From Carnimonas bestiolae (GTDB lineage Bacteria > Pseudomonadota > Gammaproteobacteria > Pseudomonadales > Halomonadaceae): DNA of 64,000 nucleotides. Numbering within the stretch: the first letter of the stretch is position 1; every line of letters starts with the position of its first letter. The translations under genes were made by a program, and so were the position numbers. The notes beneath the pieces were generated by a model. The model was not told the origin of the DNA. It made no database searches and saw nothing but the letters and a program-made list of their open reading frames with translations. Positions 1 to 7,164 of this stretch are shown here, piece by piece. The DNA is taken from assembly GCF_051251125.1 (NCBI RefSeq), contig NZ_JBPCZL010000004.1, one strand, 5' to 3'.

Positions 1-363
1 GAAGATATAGCGCTCACGGTGGTTGCATAGCAACACCACGATAACTTCTGCACATTCGCGAATACCGTCGGTCTTGATGCGCAGAAATTCCTCGTCGCGC
101 TCGCCCAAAGCTGCCGCCGTTTGCTGGCGCTCGTGCTGCGCCAATTGGAAGATACTTTCGCGCAGCGCAGGATTCTGAATGCGCACGAAACGCCACGGCT
201 GCATATACCCAACGCTGGGCGCGGCAAGCCCTGCGTCGATGATTCCGCTCAACACCTCTTCAGGAATTGAGCCGGCCACAAAATGCCGCACGTCGCGCCT
301 TTCATAAATAGCGCGATAGACGCCCTCTTTCTGGGCGGCAGGGAATGCCCAGTCCATAAACAT
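1..363 (-). CDS. bluB: 5,6-dimethylbenzimidazole synthase BluB (partial)
   Basis: BluB is an oxygen-dependent nitroreductase-fold enzyme that breaks down reduced FMN to 5,6-dimethylbenzimidazole, the lower ligand of cobalamin. The first 121 residues are visible. They contain the family signature ERRDVRHF near residues 19-26 and the APSVGYMQPWRF flavin-binding stretch near residues 50-61. The 3' end lies beyond the left edge. The start is either ATG at 363 or the in-frame ATG at 357 (MFMDWAF or MDWAF); a weak GGTG/GAG upstream does not decide. It is the last visible gene of the minus-strand cobT-cobS-cobU-cobC-cobD arm, 30 nt after cobD, which fits a role in supplying the base that CobT activates. 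An ordinary nitroreductase is the alternative, but the motif and context favour BluB. Confidence 0.9.
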   Translation of the reverse strand, partial: MFMDWAFPAAQKEGVYRAIYERRDVRHFVAGSIPEEVLSGIIDAGLAAPSVGYMQPWRFVRIQNPALRESIFQLAQHERQQTAAALGERDEEFLRIKTDGIRECAEVIVVLLCNHRERYIF

Positions 364-393
364 TACTCACACCAAGTGGTTAATATAAAAGAC

Positions 394-1332
394 TCAGCTA
401 AATACACTGATAATAGCAATAATGGCTAGCGTCACTGCGACCCATAGCACACCGGCGCGGTTGACTAGCGCGATGGCTCGGATGATGTCCGCTGGCGCGG
501 CTACCGCGCCTTCACCCAATTGGCCACGCCATTGGCGTACCCCGTGATAGCTGCTCCATCCGCCTAGCTGACAGCCCAGCGCCCCCGCCCCCGCGGCCAT
601 TACCGGACCGGCGTTGGGGCTCTTCCACCGCGCACCGTAAGTGCGTGCGCAGCGAAGGCTGGCACGGCCAGACGCTATACTACCGCTTACCGCCGCATAA
701 GCGAGCACCGTCAAGCGCGCTGGCAACCAATTAAGGATGTCGTCAGCCCGCGCAGCCACTCTGCCAAAGGTGAGATAACGCTCGTTTTTGTAGCCCCACA
801 TCGCATCCAGCGTGTTGCTTAAGCGATACAACACCACCCCAGGCAGCCCCAGTAGCGCAAACCAGAAGAGCGCCGCGAACACGGCGTCCGCGCCATTTTC
901 AAGCATTGATTCGCAGGCAGCATTGGCAATGCCCTGCTCATCCAGCGCATCGACGTCGCGGCTGACGATCATGCCAAGCGCTTCGCGGGCGCTGTGGATA
1001 TCACCTGCCAGCAGCGGCGTGGCCACCCGCTGACCGTGCTCGGTCAGGCTTTTCCAGCCGATCGAAAGATACACCCCCAAGGCCGCTGGCAGCCACATCC
1101 AGTAGCTATGCCCAAGCCATAGCTGCAATGCAGCGGCTACCGCAACAGCGGGCAGCACCGCCAGCGCCCAGGCCACACCACCCCGCAGGATGCCAAAACG
1201 CTGGCCATGCAGCGCTTGTTCTAGCCGCTGCGCCCAGCGAGCCCAGCCAACCAATGGGTGAAAACGGCGCGGCTCACCCCACCACCAATCCAATAAACAT
1301 CCCAGCAGCAGCGGCACTGCCATCGACATCAT
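394..1332 (-). CDS. cobD: adenosylcobinamide-phosphate synthase (CobD/CbiB)
   Basis: This inner-membrane protein attaches the (R)-1-amino-2-propanol (phosphate) linker to adenosylcobyric acid, giving adenosylcobinamide (phosphate). The 312-residue length is normal for CbiB/CobD. The N-terminal LLLGCLLDWWWGEPRRFHP motif, the central NAACESMLENGADAVFAALFW stretch and the LDAMWGYKNERY block are typical of the family, as are several hydrophobic helices. Its start overlaps the cobC stop as ATGA, so translational coupling is likely. bluB follows after 30 nt. The name cobD follows the Pseudomonas usage (CbiB in enterics), not the Salmonella L-threonine-phosphate decarboxylase. Confidence 0.93.
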   Translation of the reverse strand: MMSMAVPLLLGCLLDWWWGEPRRFHPLVGWARWAQRLEQALHGQRFGILRGGVAWALAVLPAVAVAAALQLWLGHSYWMWLPAALGVYLSIGWKSLTEHGQRVATPLLAGDIHSAREALGMIVSRDVDALDEQGIANAACESMLENGADAVFAALFWFALLGLPGVVLYRLSNTLDAMWGYKNERYLTFGRVAARADDILNWLPARLTVLAYAAVSGSIASGRASLRCARTYGARWKSPNAGPVMAAGAGALGCQLGGWSSYHGVRQWRGQLGEGAVAAPADIIRAIALVNRAGVLWVAVTLAIIAIISVFS

Positions 1333-1964
1333 GGCGCGCCCCCCGGAGGGCCGAGATAAACCAGCCGTGTCCAGTGTTGACCTTCGCTATCGCGATTGAC
1401 TTCGAACCTGACCAGATCAGCGTAATTAACTCCTAGCGCTGCCAGAAAGGCGCTCGACAAGGCATCGATGCCCAGTACATCCGCGATCCAACGTTTGATA
1501 ACACCGCCATGAGTGACGACCAACGTGTGCGGATGCGCGGAACCAGTTAGCCCACGCCATGCGTCACGGCAGCGCGCGCTGAAGGAGTCTACTGACTCTG
1601 CATTGGGTGGAGGATTGGCGTAAGGATCTTGCCAAAAACGCGCGAGTTGTTCAGGGAAACGCTGATGAAGAGTGGCTAGCGCCACGCCGTCCCAGTCGCC
1701 GAAATTCATTTCCGCTACGCGCGGATCTTCCTCAAGCGAGAGCTGCCAGCTCGCCGCGAACTGCGCAGCGCTATCGCGACAGCGACGCAGTGGTGACGTT
1801 ATCAGCCGCTGGGGGCGCTGAAGATATTCAAAGGCGCGCTCCATCTGTGCCACTCCGCTTTCATTGAGGGCCACATCAGAGCGCCCGCGCAGACTAGAAG
1901 GCCCCTCACATGCGCCGTGCCGCAAGCAATCGATAATGATTCGGCTATTCCCCATCAGCCACAC
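1329..1964 (-). CDS. cobC: alpha-ribazole phosphatase, histidine phosphatase family
   Basis: CobC removes the 5'-phosphate from alpha-ribazole phosphate or adenosylcobalamin 5'-phosphate at the end of nucleotide-loop assembly. The protein belongs to the phosphoglycerate-mutase-like histidine phosphatases. The catalytic LRHG box is near residues 14-17, TSPLRRCRDSA near residues 57-67, the acid residue lies in EMNFGDWDG, and the second His is in VVTHGGVIK. The listed start gives 211 residues. An internal Met at 1955 (MGNSRI) would shorten the overlap with cobU from 20 to 11 nt and is equally plausible. It ends in an ATGA overlap with cobD. Context rather than sequence alone separates it from other histidine phosphatases. 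Confidence 0.88.
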   Translation of the reverse strand: MWLMGNSRIIIDCLRHGACEGPSSLRGRSDVALNESGVAQMERAFEYLQRPQRLITSPLRRCRDSAAQFAASWQLSLEEDPRVAEMNFGDWDGVALATLHQRFPEQLARFWQDPYANPPPNAESVDSFSARCRDAWRGLTGSAHPHTLVVTHGGVIKRWIADVLGIDALSSAFLAALGVNYADLVRFEVNRDSEGQHWTRLVYLGPPGGAP

Positions 1965-2469
1965 CCTTCAGGCATTGAGGAAGCCCTGCCACCACCCACC
2001 ATACTCGATCCGCACGAGCCGCCAATCGCTGATGTAGCCACCCGCTATGGTCGACGAAGCGTCGCGACAAGGCATCATTGGGAACCACCCCTAGCCCGGT
2101 TTCATTGGACACGGCGATCACTCGGCCCGGAGCATCGCCCAGCGCATTTACCAGTGCTTCGCTGCTTTCAGACAGTTGATCGGGCTCGGCCAGCAGTTGA
2201 TTGGTCAGCCACAGCGTCAGGCAATCGATTAAAAGCACGCGATCAGTACGGGCGTGCATGCCGATGGCTTCTGCAAGCGCTCGCGGCACCTCATGGGTCG
2301 TCCAGCTAGCAGGGCGCTGGTGGCGGTGTGACGCAATGCGCGCGGCCATTTCATCGTCCCACGCCTCGGCGGTGGCGAGGTAATGCACCTCCCGCCCGCT
2401 ATCGCTGGCAAGTTGTTCAGCGTAACGGCTCTTGCCCGAACGGGCCCCGCCCAGCACTAGTTCCAGCAC
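1945..2469 (-). CDS. cobU: bifunctional adenosylcobinamide kinase / adenosylcobinamide-phosphate guanylyltransferase
   Basis: CobU (CobP) phosphorylates adenosylcobinamide and then transfers GMP to give adenosylcobinamide-GDP, the acceptor for CobS. The 174 residues match the family length. The P-loop GGARSGKS is at residues 7-14, followed by the RYAEQLA helix. The central RPASWTTHEVP and LLIDCLTLWLTNQL motifs and the VSNETGLGVVP segment are strongly conserved in CobU/CobP. It lies between cobS (14-nt gap) and cobC (overlap) in the nucleotide-loop arm. Confidence 0.95.
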   Translation of the reverse strand: MLELVLGGARSGKSRYAEQLASDSGREVHYLATAEAWDDEMAARIASHRHQRPASWTTHEVPRALAEAIGMHARTDRVLLIDCLTLWLTNQLLAEPDQLSESSEALVNALGDAPGRVIAVSNETGLGVVPNDALSRRFVDHSGWLHQRLAARADRVWWVVAGLPQCLKGVADGE

Positions 2470-2483
2470 CCTGCACCTCTTTT

Positions 2484-3254
2484 CTAGCCAGCGTTAGCGA
2501 TCACAACGAGATATACCACCAGTTCAACCATCACCTGTACCGCTCCCAGGCAATCGCCGGTGAAGCCGCCCAAGTGACGCCAAAACCACCTTCGCAACAA
2601 CCACACGACCAACGCAATAGCCACTAGGCTCACTATTGTGGCCCAGCCCCCTAACGCCACCACACTAATAGCCACGGCAACCAGGATGTTAAGCCATAGC
2701 TCGGTTGCTTGAGGAGAATCACTAAGCGTCACCACCTTGCTATCGTGAAGACGCGCATAGGGAAGCAGCGTCATCATGATAACCGCCGCGGCTCGACTAA
2801 TAGCGCCGGCTGCGATCAGCGCACCTATCAGCAGCCCCGGGTGCTGATCGAGCGCCACAACAGCGGCGGTTTTAATGAGCAATGATGCAATGAGCGCCAA
2901 TGCCCCAAAACTGCCGATTCGGGAATCCTTCATGATGGCCAGACGCTGCTCTGGCGTACTTCCGCCCCCCATCGCGTCTAGCGTGTCGGCCAGGCCGTCT
3001 TCGTGCAGACCGCCGGTGATGACCAACATTAGAGCGATGGTTAGAGGCGCTGCCAGGATCGCTGGAAACCAGATTGAGATAACGGTATAAAATAGAACGC
3101 AAAAGCTGCCGATTACGGCCCCGATCAGGCTGAAATAGCGGCGCGAATGCTGTAGATCGGTGTTACTGGGAGCGTTGAGTGATACGGGGATGCGTGTCAG
3201 AAATGCCAGCGCCAGCCGCATAAGATACAGCTGGCGCTTGAGCACATCGGTCAT
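2484..3254 (-). CDS. cobS: adenosylcobinamide-GDP ribazoletransferase (cobalamin synthase)
   Basis: CobS (CobV) is the polytopic inner-membrane enzyme that joins adenosylcobinamide-GDP to alpha-ribazole (phosphate), the last joining step of cobalamin synthesis. The 256-residue protein is highly hydrophobic. It contains FLTRIPV near residue 18, the diagnostic GGLHEDGLADTLDAMGGG motif near residues 81-98 with its acidic metal-binding residues, and MKDSRIGSFG just after it. The start overlaps the cobT stop as ATGA. A 19-nt string inside it (3075-3093) recurs upstream of the gene at 19462 and is noted separately. Confidence 0.95.
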   Translation of the reverse strand: MTDVLKRQLYLMRLALAFLTRIPVSLNAPSNTDLQHSRRYFSLIGAVIGSFCVLFYTVISIWFPAILAAPLTIALMLVITGGLHEDGLADTLDAMGGGSTPEQRLAIMKDSRIGSFGALALIASLLIKTAAVVALDQHPGLLIGALIAAGAISRAAAVIMMTLLPYARLHDSKVVTLSDSPQATELWLNILVAVAISVVALGGWATIVSLVAIALVVWLLRRWFWRHLGGFTGDCLGAVQVMVELVVYLVVIANAG

Positions 3255-4336
3255 GAAGACAAACCTACTTCCGTAATGCTGGCCATATCGTTATAGCAGG
3301 CCAACGCGGTGCGGATAGTGGGCACCAGCAGCGCACTGCCTACCCCTTCACCAATGCGCAATCGCAGGCCCATTAGCGCTTTCACCTCAAGGTACTCGAG
3401 CAGCGCTGAGTGGCCCTGCTCGCCGCCGCTGTGAGCGAAGATCAGGTAGTCCTTGACCGAAGGAACCAGGGCGCACGCCAAACAGGCAGCAACGCCCGCC
3501 ACAAAACCATCGATAACGCTAATAACACCTTGCTCTGCCGCCCCCAGTAGCGCCCCGGCCATCACCACAATTTCAAAGCCGCCCAAGCGCGCCGCCAGCA
3601 ACAGCGGATCGTTCTTGGCTGAAGGAAGGTGCAGCACCAGTGCTTTATCGACCAAAGTGCGCTTATGCGCCAGGGTGTCAGCGTCTATGCCCGTGCCGAT
3701 GCCGGTACAGGCCGCTGGCGCATAGCCGGTCAAGCCCGCCATCAGTGCTGCGGCAGCGGTGGTATTAGCGATGCCCATTTCGCCCACACACATTAGATCC
3801 ATGCCTGCCGCACAGCGCTCGCGCGCCACCTCAATGCCTTTGTTCATGCCCTCTGCTGCGGTTTCGAGCGACATCGCCGGTTCCTTGTGGATGGCACCGG
3901 TACCCGCTCCCAGCCGACAGGCTGTCACGCGCGGATGGGAGGGAATAGGCTGCTCAACGCCGCAATCCACAATTTCCAGCTCAACGCCCGACTGCCGCGC
4001 TGCGACACTTACCGCCGCATCGCCGGCCAGAAAGCGCTCAACCATCACCGGAGTGACCTCGCTCCCAGCCAGCGACACCCGCTCCGCCGCAACCCCGTGA
4101 TCAGCGGCAAAGATAATCAGTCGTGGCGAGCTAACCTGCAGCGGCCCTGACTTTCCTTGCAAGTAAGCACAGCTCGCCCACTGCCGCATAATGGTCTCCA
4201 GTGCGCCCAACGCACCCGGAGGTTTGAGCTGATGATCGATACGGCGCTGAATGGCCTGGCGCTTATCCTTAGGCACAACTTGTTCAAGCCAAGGAATATC
4301 GATAGATAAGGTATTTAGAAAAGTCGCAGTAGGCAT
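3251..4336 (-). CDS. cobT: nicotinate-nucleotide--dimethylbenzimidazole phosphoribosyltransferase
   Basis: CobT transfers phosphoribose from nicotinate mononucleotide to 5,6-dimethylbenzimidazole, making alpha-ribazole 5'-phosphate; the base would come from BluB at the other end of the same arm. The family motif CVGEMGIANTTAAAAL is present, and the catalytic Glu is in the C-terminal RIGEGVGSALL block. I place the start at ATG 4336 (361 residues), close to the usual length. A longer frame from TTG 4378 exists but lacks a clear ribosome site and adds unconserved residues. It is the promoter-proximal gene of the minus arm and ends in an ATGA overlap with cobS. Confidence 0.95.
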   Translation of the reverse strand: MPTATFLNTLSIDIPWLEQVVPKDKRQAIQRRIDHQLKPPGALGALETIMRQWASCAYLQGKSGPLQVSSPRLIIFAADHGVAAERVSLAGSEVTPVMVERFLAGDAAVSVAARQSGVELEIVDCGVEQPIPSHPRVTACRLGAGTGAIHKEPAMSLETAAEGMNKGIEVARERCAAGMDLMCVGEMGIANTTAAAALMAGLTGYAPAACTGIGTGIDADTLAHKRTLVDKALVLHLPSAKNDPLLLAARLGGFEIVVMAGALLGAAEQGVISVIDGFVAGVAACLACALVPSVKDYLIFAHSGGEQGHSALLEYLEVKALMGLRLRIGEGVGSALLVPTIRTALACYNDMASITEVGLSS

Positions 4337-4400
4337 GGTCGAGGATCCAGCAAGAAGGGCGGCGCTAAAAGATAGCAACCGCCGCAGCGGTGCTCAAGCG

Positions 4401-4428
4401 TATATATGCGCTGTACGCCAAAATTCAA
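4401..4428 (-). promoter_or_regulatory. candidate promoter of the cobT arm
   Basis: On the minus strand, TTGAAT (4428-4423) and TATATA (4406-4401) are separated by 16 nt, a good sigma-70 spacing. Transcription would begin near 4394, leaving a leader of only about 57 nt before the cobT ATG at 4336. That is far too short to hold a cobalamin riboswitch. Predicted from sequence only. Confidence 0.45.
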
Positions 4429-4453
4429 CACGGCCTGCGCAAAGCGCTATTCA

Positions 4454-4483
4454 TTGACGCGCGTAACGAACGTTAAATAGGAT
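4454..4483 (+). promoter_or_regulatory. candidate promoter of the riboswitch-chelatase operon
   Basis: TTGACG (4454-4459) and TAGGAT (4478-4483) are separated by 18 nt and sit just upstream of the first paired strand of the cobalamin riboswitch at 4495. The placement suits transcription starting a few bases before the aptamer. Predicted from sequence only. Confidence 0.5.
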
Positions 4484-4494
4484 AGCAACACTGC

Positions 4495-4667
4495 GGTAAG
4501 GTGCCCTGCTTTACTTTTAAAGTCGGGATAATCGGGAAAGCGATGAAAATTCGCTGCTGTCCCCGCAACGGTAATCGAGTAACGCTACAAGGCCACTGCC
4601 TGATTGGGTGGGAAGGCGTAGCGATGGGCCTTTGAGCCGCCTCGTTAGCCCGGAGACCGGCCTTGCC
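4495..4667 (+). ncRNA. cobalamin (adenosylcobalamin) riboswitch
   Basis: The closing helix P1 forms between GGTAAGG at 4495-4501 and CCTTGCC at 4661-4667. Inside lie the conserved GCTGTCCCCGCAACGGTAA block at 4554-4572, the GCCACTG segment near 4592, GGGAAGGC near 4610, and the B12 box AGCCCGGAGACCGGCC at 4647-4662. Together these define the class. It is on the plus strand, in the leader of the chelatase-cobO-cobB-cobE operon, and is expected to reduce expression when cobalamin is plentiful. The divergent cobT arm is not covered by it. Confidence 0.95.
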
Positions 4668-4680
4668 AACCTACTATCAG

Positions 4681-4758
4681 CCTGCGTACGGGGAGATACG
4701 CAGCGCTCATCCTCGCTATCATGGGCGGCAGCGCACTGCCGCCGATTATTTGGTTACG
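4681..4758 (+). promoter_or_regulatory. possible expression platform of the cobalamin riboswitch
   Basis: Downstream of the aptamer are a small hairpin (CTGCGTA/TACGCAG, about 4682-4702) and a strong one, GGCGGCAG (4724-4731) with CTGCCGCC (4736-4743) around a CGCA loop. An outer pairing of CGCTATC with GATAGC can extend the second one. The tail GATTATTTGG is only partly T-rich, so a true intrinsic terminator is uncertain. The next start codon is at 4815, so direct start-codon masking by this hairpin is also unlikely. Confidence 0.35.
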
Positions 4759-4814
4759 ATAGCAGCGAGCGCAATTCCCTACGCTGGCGTTTCGACTTTA
4801 TAGGCGACGCGCTA

Positions 4815-6575
4815 ATGAGCGATACCATGCGCTCCCCCAGTCAGTTTCCCTTCCCCTTTGTCGCGGTGATTGGTCAAACAGCATTGAAACGCGCCCTACT
4901 ATTGGCGCTTATCGAGCCAAAACTGGGTGGGGTGCTCATCGAGGGGCCGCGCGGTGTCGCCAAGTCGACGCTTGCCCGCGGCTTGAGCGACTTTCTGCCC
5001 GAGTCAGGACGCTTCGTTGAGCTGCCGCTGGGCGCCTCCAGCGATCGCCTGACCGGTTCGCTCGACATTGAGCGTGCACTCAAGCAGCACGATGTCGGCT
5101 TCCAGGCCGGACTATTCGCCAAAGCCGATCAAGGCATTCTTTACAGCGATGAAGTCAACCTGCTCGACGACGCACTGGTCGACCTTCTCCTCGATGTGGC
5201 CGCATCCGGTATCAATCGCGTTGAGCGCGATGGTCTCAGCCATGCCCATTCGGCGCGCTTTTTACTCATCGGTACCATGAATCCCGAGGAAGGCGATTTG
5301 CGCCCGCAGCTTGCCGATCGCTTTGGTCTTGGGGTGCAGCTATCCGAGCAGCTCGCTGCACAGGATCGCATCGCCGCGGTGCGTGCACGCAGTGCCTTCG
5401 ATAGCGATCCCGAGCACTTCATACAGCGCCATCAGCGCCAAACCGATGCACTTCGACAGAAGCTAGAAACGGCACGTAAACGCTTGCCCAGCATTACCAT
5501 CCCAGAAGCACTCGAAATCAACATCGCTGAGCGCTGCGTGAATGCGGGCGTTGAAGGCATTCGCGCTGATCTGGCCTGGCGTCGAGCAGCATTGGCGCAC
5601 GCTGCGCTGGAACAGCGCGATGCCGTTATTCAGACGGACATAGACGCCGTAGCAACACTGGTGCTGGGACACCGCACTGCGACCAACCCCGCTACGCCTC
5701 CCAGTAATCCGCCGCCCTCTCAGACAAACGGTAGCGGTAGCAGCGATGGCTCTTCGCCCGCCGCTAATCGCTATGGTGATTCGTCGTCGCAAAGCTCGTT
5801 GCTTGGCAGTGCCACAACTATAGAGTCGCCGCAGCAGGAAGGCAGTCAAACGGCCGGCGAGCGTGGCAGCCAGCTGCACTTTCAGGAACTGCCGCGCGCA
5901 TTTCATTACCAGCGCCGTGAATATCGTCGCCACCTAAGCGACGGTCAGCGCCAGCAGGCTCAGTTGAGCGACCGCCACGGCGCGATCGATTGGGCCAGTA
6001 CCTTGTGCCATCGCGACAACCTTGGTCAGCAGACACTGCACCATCTGGTGCGCCGGCCGCGCCAGCAGCGCTGTGATCATCAGCAATTGATTATCCTCGA
6101 TTTGTCCGCTTCTACCCTACGCGGAAACGCAGCCAATGCAGCTGCCGCCGACGTAGTAAGACTTGCCCGCCTGGCGCGCCGCCAGCGCCAGCGCTTCGCG
6201 CTACTCGGCTTCGGTGCACAGGGTATTGGCTGGATTCATCAGGGCCGCCGCGCCCCCAACCGCCCCGAGGCACGGTTAGCGACCCAGCAGATTGGAGGCG
6301 CCACACCGTTGCTGGAGGCACTGCACAAGGGCCGCCAACTACTGCTTAAACGACAGCGCCAATCGTCTGATGCTCGCCTCACCAGTTGGCTATTTAGCGA
6401 TGGCCGCGTAACGCAGCTTCCAGAACCACACCCCTGGCCTGGGCAACTGCAGGTGATCGATACCGAAGCCGGTCGCGTGCGGCTGGGGCGCGCCAGCGCC
6501 ATTGCCGAGCGGCTTGGCGGTCGCTACACGCACCTTTCGCAGCACAGGGAAACCTTCTCACATGAGTCATTCTGA
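4815..6575 (+). CDS. ChlI-ChlD-type chelatase fusion, putative cobaltochelatase ATPase partner of CobN
   Basis: One polypeptide joins a magnesium-chelatase-I-like AAA+ ATPase to a D-subunit-like von Willebrand A domain. Counting from ATG 4815 (586 residues), Walker A GPRGVAKST is at 44-52, Walker B with DEVN at 108-115, and a GTMNPEEGDLRPQLADRF sensor block follows. A Pro/Ser/Gln-rich linker lies at roughly 295-350, and the VWA metal site DLSAS is at 429-433. It likely powers cobalt insertion by CobN (11608-15456). The open frame extends back to 4608, but that part is riboswitch sequence, so I reject it. ATG 4827 is an alternative start. It is the first gene under the cobalamin riboswitch and overlaps cobO by 14 nt. 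Confidence 0.82.
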   Translation: MSDTMRSPSQFPFPFVAVIGQTALKRALLLALIEPKLGGVLIEGPRGVAKSTLARGLSDFLPESGRFVELPLGASSDRLTGSLDIERALKQHDVGFQAGLFAKADQGILYSDEVNLLDDALVDLLLDVAASGINRVERDGLSHAHSARFLLIGTMNPEEGDLRPQLADRFGLGVQLSEQLAAQDRIAAVRARSAFDSDPEHFIQRHQRQTDALRQKLETARKRLPSITIPEALEINIAERCVNAGVEGIRADLAWRRAALAHAALEQRDAVIQTDIDAVATLVLGHRTATNPATPPSNPPPSQTNGSGSSDGSSPAANRYGDSSSQSSLLGSATTIESPQQEGSQTAGERGSQLHFQELPRAFHYQRREYRRHLSDGQRQQAQLSDRHGAIDWASTLCHRDNLGQQTLHHLVRRPRQQRCDHQQLIILDLSASTLRGNAANAAAADVVRLARLARRQRQRFALLGFGAQGIGWIHQGRRAPNRPEARLATQQIGGATPLLEALHKGRQLLLKRQRQSSDARLTSWLFSDGRVTQLPEPHPWPGQLQVIDTEAGRVRLGRASAIAERLGGRYTHLSQHRETFSHESF

Positions 6576-7164
6576 CCAGCAGCGCCATCAGCAGCGCATG
6601 GCGGCAAAGAAACGCGTTGTTGATGAGCGCATTGCCCATGCCCAAACCGAGCGCGGCGTGCTGATTCTGTTAAAAGGCAACGGCAAGGGCAAAAGCAGTT
6701 CGGCGTTCGGCACCATGGCCCGCGCACTTGGTCACGGGCAACGCGCGGGAGTGGTTCAGTTCATCAAGGGCCGCCGCGAGACGGGCGAACATCTTTTTTT
6801 CGCCGATCATCCACGCGTTGACTTTCACGTCATGGGACACGGCTTCAGTTGGGAATCCCAGGATCTTGAGCGCGATCGCAACGCAGCTCAGGCGGCCTGG
6901 CAACAAGCGCGCCAGCTACTGGAGGACGAGCGATACCATATTGTCATCCTCGACGAGCTCTCTTACATGCTGAAGTACGGCCATCTCGATCCGCAGCAGG
7001 TCGCCGGTGCGCTCAGCGCACGACCTCATCATCAAAACGTGATGATTACCGGCCGCACCATGGACAACGCCCTGGTCGCGATTGCCGATACCATTAGCCG
7101 CATCGATGACGAAAAGCACGCGTTCCGCCTTGGGGTAAAAGCACAGCCGGGAATCGAATACTAA
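6562..7164 (+). CDS. cobO: cob(I)yrinic acid a,c-diamide adenosyltransferase
   Basis: CobO (BtuR/CobA family) moves the 5'-deoxyadenosyl group of ATP onto the reduced cobalt of corrinoids. The P-loop is GNGKGKSSS near residues 38-46, as in BtuR rather than in the unrelated PduO family. ILDELSYMLKYGHL and MITGRTMDNALVAIADTIS are also BtuR-like. I start at ATG 6562 (MSHSDQQ, 200 residues), overlapping the chelatase stop by 14 nt. A longer frame from 6502 would be nested in the VWA domain. It shares one base with the start of cobB (TAATG). Confidence 0.95.
   Translation: MSHSDQQRHQQRMAAKKRVVDERIAHAQTERGVLILLKGNGKGKSSSAFGTMARALGHGQRAGVVQFIKGRRETGEHLFFADHPRVDFHVMGHGFSWESQDLERDRNAAQAAWQQARQLLEDERYHIVILDELSYMLKYGHLDPQQVAGALSARPHHQNVMITGRTMDNALVAIADTISRIDDEKHAFRLGVKAQPGIEY

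Noticed and set aside
4608..4814. N-terminal extension of the chelatase fusion
   Set aside because: It would be translated from the last part of the cobalamin riboswitch and the following structured leader; the conserved protein begins after 4815.
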